Virus record (IMG/VR): IMGVR_UViG_3300042261_000798
Location: 1-28,420 of that record
DNA from: a virus
Reading direction: 5' to 3' (one strand)
DNA length: 28,420 nt
Of the stretch, positions 1 to 7,069 are shown piece by piece. The position numbers and the translations under genes were made by a program. The notes beneath the pieces were generated by a model. The model was given only the letters and a program-made list of their open reading frames with translations. It was not told the origin of the DNA and made no database searches. Numbering within the stretch: the first letter of the stretch is position 1; each line of letters opens with the position of its first letter.

Positions 1-821
1 CCAGCATAAGTTCCTTCGGCAACCAACCCAGTTTTTACAGATACTTTGGCCGCATCTGCTGCTTGCTTGGCTTGAAGTGCTTGTGCTTTTAATTGTGCTT
101 GTGTGAGTTTGGATTCACTGTCTGCTGTTCTCTTCTGAGCATCAGCGACCTTCTTCTTCTCTTGAGCAGTCTTAGCCTGGAGGGAAGAAATGTTGTCTTC
201 TTTAAGTTTCTTCTCTTGCTCTGTGTAAAATTGTTTGAATGACATAATATTTCCCTTAGTTTCTGGCAACGGTCTAGTCTTTGATGATGCTGCTTTGTTA
301 TATTCATCCTTAAATGCCTTAACATCTCTATTAACAACATCTTGAACTTTATTTTCAAATATAAAAATTATTTCTCTTTGTATTTTTTGGAGATTTGGGT
401 CTTTGGATATGTTGGGTTTATCCGAGGAAAGGTCAGATATAAAATTAATCATATCTTGGATAATAATATCATCTTTTTCTTTAGTTATGTATTTTCTAAT
501 GAAAAATATCCATCTATAAAATTTAAATAAGTTATCATCATCTCTTCTATTTTTTAAATCATCTCTTATAAAACCTAAATCTTTACCTTTGATTGATTTT
601 GAAAAAGAATTTGCGGCATCTTTATGTAATTTCCAATCTTTTACTCTTTCCATAACTTTTTGATCAATATGTGCTTTTTCAAATATATCATTTATAAAAC
701 CTTGAACAAACGATTCTGCCCCAGTATTCTTGGTAATATCTTGAGCAATAGCACTTAGTGCGTTTTTTGGCGCATCACTGACTGCATTACCTATTGCGTC
801 ACCAAGACCTTCTTTGAACAT
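1..821 (-). CDS. Late-type phage protein, 3' end beyond window
   Basis: An open frame of 273 codons reads from ATG at 821 down to the left edge without a stop, so the C-terminus is outside the window. The start overlaps the stop of the upstream gene as TAATG, with AAGGGA about 8 bases upstream, so translation is probably coupled. The N-terminus is GLGDAIGNAVSDAPKNALSA-like and amphipathic; the middle (about residues 60-170) is charged; from about residue 195 the chain is a K/Q/A-rich coiled-coil-like stretch (AQEKKKVADAQKRTADSESK). An internal ATG at 245 begins MSFKQFYTEQEKK and has its own AAGGG. N-termini of the type M-x-F-K-Q-F are common on T4-like virion proteins, as I recall. No enzyme motif is visible. 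A structural or scaffold role is inference from the late operon only. Confidence 0.75.
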   Translation of the reverse strand, partial: MFKEGLGDAIGNAVSDAPKNALSAIAQDITKNTGAESFVQGFINDIFEKAHIDQKVMERVKDWKLHKDAANSFSKSIKGKDLGFIRDDLKNRRDDDNLFKFYRWIFFIRKYITKEKDDIIIQDMINFISDLSSDKPNISKDPNLQKIQREIIFIFENKVQDVVNRDVKAFKDEYNKAASSKTRPLPETKGNIMSFKQFYTEQEKKLKEDNISSLQAKTAQEKKKVADAQKRTADSESKLTQAQLKAQALQAKQAADAAKVSVKTGLVAEGTYA

Positions 822-1993
822 TATAAGTCCCTTAATTCCTCGTTAGTTAACTTTAAGGAACCAGAAAGTATCTCAATGGCTTCTTGAAGTTGCTCTGAGG
901 AAATATCATCATTAGAAACTTTTGTAGTTGGTGGTACTGAGAGTATTTCTTGAACTTTTTGAGCCAACTCATAAATCTGCGTTTCTTCCATTGAACCTAA
1001 ATTTTTACAGAGTTCATTGGCTTCTTGACAATTCATCAAAGCTTCCATGAAATCTGACTCCATTGAAATCTTACCTTCTTTGTATTGTTGAGCAAGGATA
1101 TTAGCTAAACCATCCATATCAAACTGTGTTGGTTCACCACCCATATCTGGTGGAAGTGGACCAGCACCTAATTCATCAACATCATCGTCTCTTGCAGCAG
1201 CTAATGCTGCTTCATCTTCTGGGGAAGGTGGTTCTGATGTACCCATTTGATCTGCTGGCAAAGGTGCCATACTGACTGATGGAACATCATCTACATCACT
1301 TACACCAATAACTCCTGGTGTTTCTGGAAGTCCATCAAGAGAATTCTCAGGAAGGGTTGCTGGGTCGCCAGTTGGTGATGGTATTGGAGTTAAATCAGTA
1401 GCAGATGCTTCAATACCTTCTGGATTTAATGGATTTCCATCTAAATCTGTTGGAGTGCCAACTGGAACAGTTGCTTCATCAATTGCGCCTTTTTTAAACC
1501 CCTTAACTAAAGGCGAACTAATGGCCGAAACATATGCCTTCTCATAGAAAGTAGAAGATTCTTGAAATCTTGTAAAGCGATGAAGATCAATCTCAAGATC
1601 ATCTCTTTTTAAAAGGGTATTACCGAGAGTAGTGAATCGTTCAATACCTTCGGTTACAACTTCAAGTTCTTCAGTGGTTTGAAGTCCGATAACCATCTCA
1701 CTAGAGACATTTGCAGAAACGAGTTGGAGATGTTCTAGAATGGTGTCAATCTCTTCTACACCATTATTCTTTAATTGACTTATAACAGAAACGAGGATTC
1801 TGGAAACTTTTGGTGAAGCCTTCTCACAGAGGCTATACATGACATTCTCACAGAACTTCTTGTAGTTACCATCTTCAAAGATGCGGACCCGCTCTCCGTC
1901 ATTTTTAAACTCACACTTGCAAAAGTTGCAACTATATTCATTAAAGTTTGATGATTCTTCTAAGTGGGTGGAACCGCAAAATGGGCAATTCAT
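821..1993 (-). CDS. Zinc-ribbon protein with long acidic disordered region, unknown function
   Basis: This 390-residue protein starts with a four-cysteine zinc ribbon: C3-P-F-C6 and C22-N-F-C25, with a further C27. A helical region follows (about 35-170). Next comes a long segment rich in Pro, Asp, Gly and Glu (about 180-300) that is probably unfolded, and then a helical C-terminus (about 305-390). The start is set by AGGAG eight bases before ATG. A TATAAATA late octamer lies 25 bases upstream at 2019-2026. The gene is the first of a pair with the downstream partial gene, which it overlaps by one base. The zinc ribbon suggests nucleic-acid or protein binding, but I do not recognise the family. 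The late promoter suggests a virion or assembly protein; that is inference. Confidence 0.8.
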   Translation of the reverse strand: MNCPFCGSTHLEESSNFNEYSCNFCKCEFKNDGERVRIFEDGNYKKFCENVMYSLCEKASPKVSRILVSVISQLKNNGVEEIDTILEHLQLVSANVSSEMVIGLQTTEELEVVTEGIERFTTLGNTLLKRDDLEIDLHRFTRFQESSTFYEKAYVSAISSPLVKGFKKGAIDEATVPVGTPTDLDGNPLNPEGIEASATDLTPIPSPTGDPATLPENSLDGLPETPGVIGVSDVDDVPSVSMAPLPADQMGTSEPPSPEDEAALAAARDDDVDELGAGPLPPDMGGEPTQFDMDGLANILAQQYKEGKISMESDFMEALMNCQEANELCKNLGSMEETQIYELAQKVQEILSVPPTTKVSNDDISSEQLQEAIEILSGSLKLTNEELRDL

Positions 1994-2018
1994 AAGATAC
2001 TCCTGTTTCTGTGATTGT

Positions 2019-2026
2019 TATTTATA
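2019..2026 (-). promoter_or_regulatory. T4-type late promoter TATAAATA
   Basis: An exact late octamer on the minus strand, 25 bases before the start of the zinc-ribbon gene. It lies just past the stop end of the preceding gene. Confidence 0.7.
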
Positions 2027-2881
2027 TTATGACGATGTTTTTAAATACATTTCTTTAAGCAAATCCATCATAAAATTAATGTTTGCTTGTTTGCTGGCTT
2101 CGTCTTGTCCAGCAAAAAGGTTCATTTTTGGAAAAACCAACTCAAAAGCAAGACTGTAACGATAACCTTCTGTCTTAAAATGAATTCTTCTAATATCATC
2201 GATATAATCTACAAGACCGTATTTTGCTGCCCAAATCTTTAAGTTCTCTGGAAGAGGCTTATCGGAATTAAGTAAAGTAATAGCTTTTATCATTTCCCCA
2301 ATACAAGGAATTGATATAGATGTTGGGATGTGTGGTTTATGGTTAAAGATAACCAAATCTACTATTGATTCGGTATTAAGGTCAGTCTCATAACTCTTCT
2401 TGAGTTCATGAAATGCATCTTTAAGTTTCTCATCTTTGGAACGTAAAACTATAAGAATGTTACATTTATGAAAATGCTTCTTTAAATCTTCGGTTAACTT
2501 AAAGGTTATCTCATTTAACTTTTCAATTTTGGTTGTGGATAGAACTTGGGCTAATTCAAGTTTCTCCAAGTCAATTGGAAAAGACTTTAAGCCGAATATT
2601 TTTGTGGTTATGTAGTTTCTTTCCTCAAAAGAAAGGTTATATTTCTTTTGGATGGAGAAGTTTTCTGCATCTTTGTCCGCATTTGTTATAATACCAATGT
2701 CAACTACATCATCAAAAATAGTAGTATATTGTGGGTTCTTAATGACCGTATCGCAGAATTGCTGAATTCTGTCATATTCATCATATGTGATGGGGTTAAA
2801 TTCCCCGACAAACAAGACAACATTGTATTTTGTGAATGTTTCCCCTGTCTTGTCTGTATAGAATTTTTTAAAGGTGTCCAT
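2027..2881 (-). CDS. Degenerate nucleotidyltransferase-fold protein
   Basis: The protein has 284 residues when started at the ATG at 2881, which overlaps the upstream stop as TAATG. A start 13 codons earlier (2920) is possible but would overlap the previous gene by 40 bases. Residues 20-37 (VVLFVGEFNPITYDEYDR) match the beta1-loop-helix of cytidylyltransferase/NMN-adenylyltransferase-like enzymes, whose usual form is G-R-F-N-P-x-T-x-G-H. Here the HxGH histidines are absent (T-Y-D-E-Y). A segment near residue 90 (LSFEERNYI) resembles the LS-x-E-x-K helix of those phage enzymes. T4-like phages often carry a gene of this fold near structural genes. Catalysis seems unlikely; a structural or binding role is inferred. 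The N-terminus MDTFKKFYT also resembles T4-like virion-protein starts. Confidence 0.7.
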   Translation of the reverse strand: MDTFKKFYTDKTGETFTKYNVVLFVGEFNPITYDEYDRIQQFCDTVIKNPQYTTIFDDVVDIGIITNADKDAENFSIQKKYNLSFEERNYITTKIFGLKSFPIDLEKLELAQVLSTTKIEKLNEITFKLTEDLKKHFHKCNILIVLRSKDEKLKDAFHELKKSYETDLNTESIVDLVIFNHKPHIPTSISIPCIGEMIKAITLLNSDKPLPENLKIWAAKYGLVDYIDDIRRIHFKTEGYRYSLAFELVFPKMNLFAGQDEASKQANINFMMDLLKEMYLKTSS

Positions 2882-3234
2882 TATAATATGTTTAAATCCT
2901 TCAACAAGATATTTATACATTCCTTGTGTTTGGTTTTGAGAAATGGGGTTTTTGTTAATTCCCTACCAACTATCACCATTTTCTGTCTACTTGTTAAAAT
3001 GTCTGAATTGTTAATGCCGTAAAACTTGAGTAGCTTTTTAAACATCAATGTTCTGAATTTAGCATCGGTTGATTGTTCTAAAAACCTAGCAACTATCTCA
3101 AGTATAGGTTTTAAGTCTTGATCTATGTGTTTTAAAGCATCAATAACTTCCAACATCTTTTCATTTGGAATAGGGTCAATTTGCTCAACCTCTGCTTTAA
3201 ATAATTCATTATCAAGTTTCTGTTTTATGTCCAT
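2881..3234 (-). CDS. Hypothetical protein, first gene of a late operon
   Basis: A 117-residue, mostly helical, mixed-charge protein without recognisable motif, signal peptide or membrane segment. The start is well supported: GGGGAGA lies five bases before ATG. A TATAAATA octamer sits 24 bases upstream at 3259-3266, making this the promoter-proximal gene of the minus-strand late operon. Its stop overlaps the next start as TAATG. The gene is divergent from the UvsY-like genes, with only 50 bases between the two starts. I do not recognise the family. Confidence 0.7.
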   Translation of the reverse strand: MDIKQKLDNELFKAEVEQIDPIPNEKMLEVIDALKHIDQDLKPILEIVARFLEQSTDAKFRTLMFKKLLKFYGINNSDILTSRQKMVIVGRELTKTPFLKTKHKECINILLKDLNIL

Positions 3235-3258
3235 AAAGTCTCCCCAAAAATGGTATAA

Positions 3259-3266
3259 TATTTATA
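3259..3266 (-). promoter_or_regulatory. T4-type late promoter TATAAATA
   Basis: An exact late octamer on the minus strand, 24 bases before the 117-residue gene. It lies in a TATAATA/TATTATA inverted repeat within the 50-base divergent region shared with the UvsY-like operon. Confidence 0.7.
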
Positions 3267-3284
3267 TATTATAAAGGATTTCGC

Positions 3285-3755
3285 TTGAGTATATTTGATA
3301 AAAATATTGAGGAAATTGAAACAACTTTGAGGACACGGCTTATGGACCTCCATAAGAAGTATTCTGAAATATTTGTTATCAATGAAGATCAGTTAAATAC
3401 TGAATATATAACCACCATTTATAAAAGCCATTCTATTCGCTCCGAGTGGCTCAAGGCAAAAATGGATGCTACCAAGCTTAATAGGGAACTTCAAAAACTC
3501 TATTCTAAATTTTATGGACAAGCCAAAGAAGGTGAAGTCACTATCGTTCGTCCAGATGGTAAAGAGGTTAATAGAACCTTCTCAGGTGAATCAGAAATAA
3601 GAGAATGGATTTATACGAACGAGAAATATCAAAAATTGAAACTCTGGAGTGATCACCAAAAAATTCTTGTTGAGTATTATGAGAAACTTTTAGAAGCAAT
3701 ACAAATGAAAACCAGAATACTTCATAATATTCAAACATATGATAGGGTTTATTAA
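3285..3755 (+). CDS. uvsY: UvsY-like recombination mediator, copy 1
   Basis: UvsY loads UvsX recombinase onto ssDNA that is coated with gp32. This 156-residue protein fits the family's size (T4 UvsY is 137) and layout: an N-terminal helical segment with a conserved-looking W (SEWLKAKMDAT, about 53-64), a basic middle (NRELQKLYSKFYG), then a C-terminal helical pair (EWIYTNEKYQKLKLWSDHQK then LLEAIQMKTRILHNIQTYD) that resembles the T4 end ALDAIKSRGFAIKHIQDM. The start codon is TTG at 3285, with AAAGGA upstream; no ATG is nearby. It overlaps the next, related gene as TAATG and lies two genes before uvsW, as in T4 where uvsY and uvsW are neighbours. The assignment rests on remembered motif similarity plus synteny. 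Confidence 0.65.
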   Translation: MSIFDKNIEEIETTLRTRLMDLHKKYSEIFVINEDQLNTEYITTIYKSHSIRSEWLKAKMDATKLNRELQKLYSKFYGQAKEGEVTIVRPDGKEVNRTFSGESEIREWIYTNEKYQKLKLWSDHQKILVEYYEKLLEAIQMKTRILHNIQTYDRVY

Positions 3756-4204
3756 TGGATATTTTCAAGTTACTTGATTTTACCATTGATGAGATTGATA
3801 CTTTCTTTGAAGACAAAGCAAAGGATGTAAACGATTTATTCAATATTCCAGTGGATGAAATGGATATTAAAGACGATTATCAAGAAACTTTTAAGGCAAC
3901 TGGTGAGTGTCTTGTTAAGTGGATGGATGAGAAATGTATATTGTCTTTCCTTTATAACGAGAAGAACAGACTCAAAGGTAAGATATATGAGGATTTGAAG
4001 TTTAAAAACGGGTTAGCTTTAAAGAAAGCTGACATGGATGAATATGTTTATAAAAACGAAAAGTGGCTTAAAATAACCACCGCATTTGACTACCAAGAGA
4101 ACATTTGTGCAGTTCTTGAGAATAAATATAAGTTCCTTAACTCTAAAATCTACATCCTTAAGGATCTTAGAGAGTTTCATAAAATCGAGATTGGGGTTAA
4201 ATGA
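3755..4204 (+). CDS. UvsY-like recombination mediator, copy 2
   Basis: A 149-residue protein that appears to be a diverged sister of the preceding gene. Its segment DEYVYKNEKWLKITTAFDYQ aligns with REWIYTNEKYQKLKLWSDHQ of copy 1. Both have a W-containing helix and a basic helix before it, and both end with a helix of the type K-x-x-x-L-x-S-x-I-x-x-x-x-D-L. The end ILKDLREF resembles the UvsY C-terminus as well as copy 1 does. Copy 2 lacks an insertion of about 15 residues carried by copy 1 around RPDGKEVNRTF. Start and stop are both coupled: TAATG with copy 1 and ATGA with uvsW. Either copy could be the working mediator, or the two could form a mixed ring. The function is inferred from family resemblance and position. 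Confidence 0.6.
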   Translation: MDIFKLLDFTIDEIDTFFEDKAKDVNDLFNIPVDEMDIKDDYQETFKATGECLVKWMDEKCILSFLYNEKNRLKGKIYEDLKFKNGLALKKADMDEYVYKNEKWLKITTAFDYQENICAVLENKYKFLNSKIYILKDLREFHKIEIGVK

Positions 4205-5652
4205 GCGAAATAAAATTTATAAAGCTGAACAACATATACGGCAGAGTTCTCACAGAAGATGTAAGTCTTCTTGAGGCTATGTTTCGTCGTTTTGCTGTTC
4301 GTGTACAAAACTACTTTTATATGCCCCAATACAGAGCAGGGGTGTGGGATGGAAAGATTCACTTTGTTGAAAGAAGCGGTAAATTCTACTTGGGTCACTT
4401 TGAAAAAGTTTACTCTTATGTTAAAAGCGAGGCAACTACAATAACTATAGACCCCGAGATTAAGGGCGAGACAGTTGATAAAGACCAGTTGGTAGCTGAT
4501 TTTAAAACAGCAGTCGAAGAACGCATTAATCCCGAGATGATTCCAAGACATTATCAAATTAGAGGAGCTTTAAAGGCACTCTATCATAAAAGAGGTATTC
4601 TAGAACATTGCACAGGTAGTGGTAAGTCTCTTACTATCACTTTGGTTTGTAATTATCTTCTATGGAAGAAACCATCACATAAGATTATGCTTCTCGTTCC
4701 TTCAATAAATCTTGTTGATCAAATGAAAGATGATATGATGTCTTATGGTATCCCTGGAGACTTAATAGGTAAGTTTTATGGTTATGAGAAAAACCTTGAG
4801 CCACCAATAATAGTTAGCACTTGGCAATCAATGATGAATAATCCGCAACTTGCAAAGATGTTTACTGCTATTTTGGTTGATGAAGCACATGGCCTCAAGT
4901 CTGATGAAATTAAAGGAGTTGCTTTAAAAGCAGTAAACGCCGAATATAGACTTGGCTTCACTGGAACCCTTCCTGAAGATAAAGCAGAATATATGCTCGT
5001 TGAGGGGGTTACTGGTAGAGTTTTAGATCAAGTTCTCCCTAAGCAACTTATTGCAGAAAAATCAATTTCTGATTTAACCATTAATATGATTCGCCTTAAT
5101 TACCCTCAAAGTATCGTGGATCGTTTAAGTCAAGATACTTATGATGCTGAAAAGACATTTATTGAGAACGACGAATCCCGTAATAAACTTTTAATAAATG
5201 TAGCTAAGATACATGCTGACAATGGACAAAATGTTTTGTTATTAGTAAAAAAGATTGACCATGGTAAGAAGCTTGTTGAAATGCTTGAAGCTAGGGGGAT
5301 TAAATCTCCTTTTATTTACGGTGAAACTCCCCCCGAGGAAAGACAACAACTTCGTAGAGATTTAGAAAAAGCTGGCGGTAATATTGTTGTGGCGTCGGTT
5401 GGTGTATTCGCGGTTGGTGTTTCTATAAACAGACTTCATGTTGTTATTTTCGGATCGGCTGGAAAATCTAAAATTAAAACACTTCAAGCAGTAGGAAGAG
5501 GTCTTCGTCTTCACTCAACTAAATCTAAATTACAACTTTATGATGTATCTGAGAATTTAAAGTTTTCTAAAGACCATACCAATGATAGAAAAAAATACTA
5601 TAAGAGAAACGAATTCCCATTAAAAGAAAAAATTATAGATTTAAATGTTTAA
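4201..5652 (+). CDS. uvsW: UvsW-type DNA/RNA helicase
   Basis: A superfamily 2 helicase of 483 residues (T4 UvsW has 503). In T4, UvsW unwinds R-loops and branched DNA and drives the switch from origin-dependent to recombination-dependent replication. The N-terminal domain (1-100) has the UvsW-type start with YRAGVWDGKIHF. The ATPase motifs are HCTGSGKS (136-143, motif I), DEAH (227-230, motif II), TGTLP (254-258, motif III) and QAVGRGLR near residue 430 (motif VI). The ATG overlaps the UvsY-like gene by four bases, and the end overlaps the glycosyltransferase by eight bases. All key residues are present. Confidence 0.95.
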   Translation: MSEIKFIKLNNIYGRVLTEDVSLLEAMFRRFAVRVQNYFYMPQYRAGVWDGKIHFVERSGKFYLGHFEKVYSYVKSEATTITIDPEIKGETVDKDQLVADFKTAVEERINPEMIPRHYQIRGALKALYHKRGILEHCTGSGKSLTITLVCNYLLWKKPSHKIMLLVPSINLVDQMKDDMMSYGIPGDLIGKFYGYEKNLEPPIIVSTWQSMMNNPQLAKMFTAILVDEAHGLKSDEIKGVALKAVNAEYRLGFTGTLPEDKAEYMLVEGVTGRVLDQVLPKQLIAEKSISDLTINMIRLNYPQSIVDRLSQDTYDAEKTFIENDESRNKLLINVAKIHADNGQNVLLLVKKIDHGKKLVEMLEARGIKSPFIYGETPPEERQQLRRDLEKAGGNIVVASVGVFAVGVSINRLHVVIFGSAGKSKIKTLQAVGRGLRLHSTKSKLQLYDVSENLKFSKDHTNDRKKYYKRNEFPLKEKIIDLNV

Positions 5653-6736
5653 AAAATTCCAAAATAATTCTAGATACACCATTAGTGCCGTTTCACAAGG
5701 AAAAAGGATAATTATTAAGCCAGGTGAAATTGTATCTGGACCAGACGAACTTTCGCAGTATAATGGTCTAGCGGAGGTGACTAAAAAGACATCGTATAGC
5801 ATGGATATAACACCTATGAATATTTTAGATATGAATAGAGCCGAAGTAGATGCTACTATTGATTTAGTCAATAACCTAGACACTACTAAGTCATATACTG
5901 GTTATCAAAAGAAACCAGAGCATAAGACATTTTCTATTATTACATTAACACACAATAAGAAAACTTATATAGATATGCTTAATACTTTAAAGATACAAGA
6001 AACTAATAGTACCTTTGAGTTAATCCCCGTCTTTAATCATCAAAATGAATTCAAAAGTTGTGCTCAAGCATTAAATCATGGAATGTCTCTTGCTAACAGT
6101 GATTATTATATTATTACACACCAAGACCTTTTGGTTCCTAAGTATTGGATTCAAAAATTCAAAGAACACTTTGACCGATTCGAAAAACAACACACTAAAT
6201 TAGGATTTATTGGAATTGCTGGAACTGGAAAAACTGGTAAAGCATCATCATCCGACTATGGTGCTTTATATCTCTCAAACTCTTCTGCAAGTATTACTGG
6301 AAGAGATATTACCTTTGCTACCATGATGCGACAGCAATGGGGTTCTTATAAAGAAGTACAATGCTTAGATGAATGTGCTATGGCATGTAGAGCAGATTTG
6401 GGTATTAAATACGATGAGGTTAATTTTGACCATTATCATTTTTATGGTGCCGATATTTGCCTTTATGCTATTAGTAAAGGATATAAAAATTTCGCAATTG
6501 ACTCTGATTGTATCCATCTATCTGATGGTCAACAAAATCTTGTTCATCCCGCACACCAAAAATCATTCCTAGAGCATGGGTCTAGATTGTTTAAAAAGTG
6601 GAGAGACAAAATACCTTACTTTAGGACTACAACATCAGCATTCTATGGACCTGAGAAAATATGGTCGCCTTTAATCTTTCAAGATGTTAATAGAAAATAT
6701 GGAACTAAAGTTCCTTTGGAGATTCGTGTCATGTGA
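5645..6736 (+). CDS. GT-A fold (family 2-like) glycosyltransferase
   Basis: A 363-residue protein with a GT-A nucleotide-sugar domain. FSIITLTHNKKTY (about 96-108) is the first beta-alpha unit. SDYYIITHQDLLVPKYW (about 152-168) carries a DxD-like metal site (H-Q-D). DECAMACRADLGIKYDE then DHYHFYGADICLYA forms the acceptor-side half seen in family 2-like enzymes. Residues 1-60 form an extra N-terminal segment of unknown role. The start overlaps uvsW by eight bases and has only a weak A-rich ribosome binding site, so coupling is likely. Together with the second glycosyltransferase and the deoxysugar genes it suggests that the phage glycosylates DNA, virion or host surface; the acceptor is unknown. 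Confidence 0.8.
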   Translation: MFKKFQNNSRYTISAVSQGKRIIIKPGEIVSGPDELSQYNGLAEVTKKTSYSMDITPMNILDMNRAEVDATIDLVNNLDTTKSYTGYQKKPEHKTFSIITLTHNKKTYIDMLNTLKIQETNSTFELIPVFNHQNEFKSCAQALNHGMSLANSDYYIITHQDLLVPKYWIQKFKEHFDRFEKQHTKLGFIGIAGTGKTGKASSSDYGALYLSNSSASITGRDITFATMMRQQWGSYKEVQCLDECAMACRADLGIKYDEVNFDHYHFYGADICLYAISKGYKNFAIDSDCIHLSDGQQNLVHPAHQKSFLEHGSRLFKKWRDKIPYFRTTTSAFYGPEKIWSPLIFQDVNRKYGTKVPLEIRVM

Positions 6737-6849
6737 TAAATACAAATCCTTCCTAGTCAATGAGGAAGTAAAGTTACATTGAATATTTTTAAGCTTTATT
6801 GAGATTCCTTTAGAATAAAGGATTCCACAGTGTTATATGTAAGGTTATT

Positions 6850-6898
6850 GTAGCCTTATACCCAGGAGTGGGGGTTTGGAGAACCTATAATACGCTAC
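6850..6898 (+). ncRNA. Candidate structured RNA: compact three-way junction
   Basis: Forty-nine bases can be assigned to nested pairs with almost nothing left over. GTAGC (6850-6854) pairs with GCTAC (6894-6898). TTATA (6856-6860) pairs with TATAA (6886-6890). Inside are two abutting hairpins, CCCA-ggag-TGGG (6861-6872) and GGTT-tggag-AACC (6873-6885). It does not match tRNA dimensions or a riboswitch consensus that I know. It lies upstream of the late promoter at 7042, so it is not part of the late mRNA as predicted. Existence as a stable RNA is inference. Confidence 0.35.
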
Positions 6899-7041
6899 GC
6901 CAGTAATGGTCTAGCCAACAAATTGCTTTGACAATAACTCAAGCCAAACGGGTTATTAACACGCAGAAATTACAAATTCATATGGCATTAAATTTTTCAA
7001 CCTCCACAACTTAGAAGTATTGTGTACCTTAGTAACTTTAA

Positions 7042-7049
7042 TATAAATA
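7042..7049 (+). promoter_or_regulatory. T4-type late promoter TATAAATA
   Basis: An exact late octamer 20 bases before the ATG of the 758-residue gene. Transcription would begin about six bases downstream, giving a very short leader (AGTAGCAAAGTAGC repeat) without a clear Shine-Dalgarno sequence. Confidence 0.6.
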
Positions 7050-7069
7050 AGTAGCAAAGTAGCAAAAAT

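Larger units (their letters stand above)
6737..7069 (+). other. Intergenic region with several hairpins, no gene
   Basis: This is the only gap over 300 bases in the window. I find no credible reading frame in it. It holds a series of short inverted repeats: CTTCCT/AGGAAG near 6750-6770, CCTTTA/TAAAGG near 6807-6820, the three-way-junction fold at 6850-6898, and AATAAC/GTTATT at 6933-6957. The TATAAATA octamer for the next gene is at 7042-7049. No convincing sigma-70-type promoter was found ahead of the fold, so RNA here would most simply come from read-through of the upstream operon. Confidence 0.6.

Noticed and set aside
89-358. Lys/Arg-rich 89-residue minus-strand frame
   Set aside because: It is a shadow of the left-edge gene in another frame; it has no ribosome binding site and an improbable composition.
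6205-6250. Walker A-like GIAGTGKTGK in the GT-A glycosyltransferase
   Set aside because: There is no Walker B or other ATPase motif, and the flanking sequence fits a GT-A fold. The match is a chance Gly/Lys-rich loop.
6850-6898. tRNA or tmRNA fragment
   Set aside because: The stems are too short, there is no T-loop consensus or anticodon arm, and 49 bases is too short for a tRNA.
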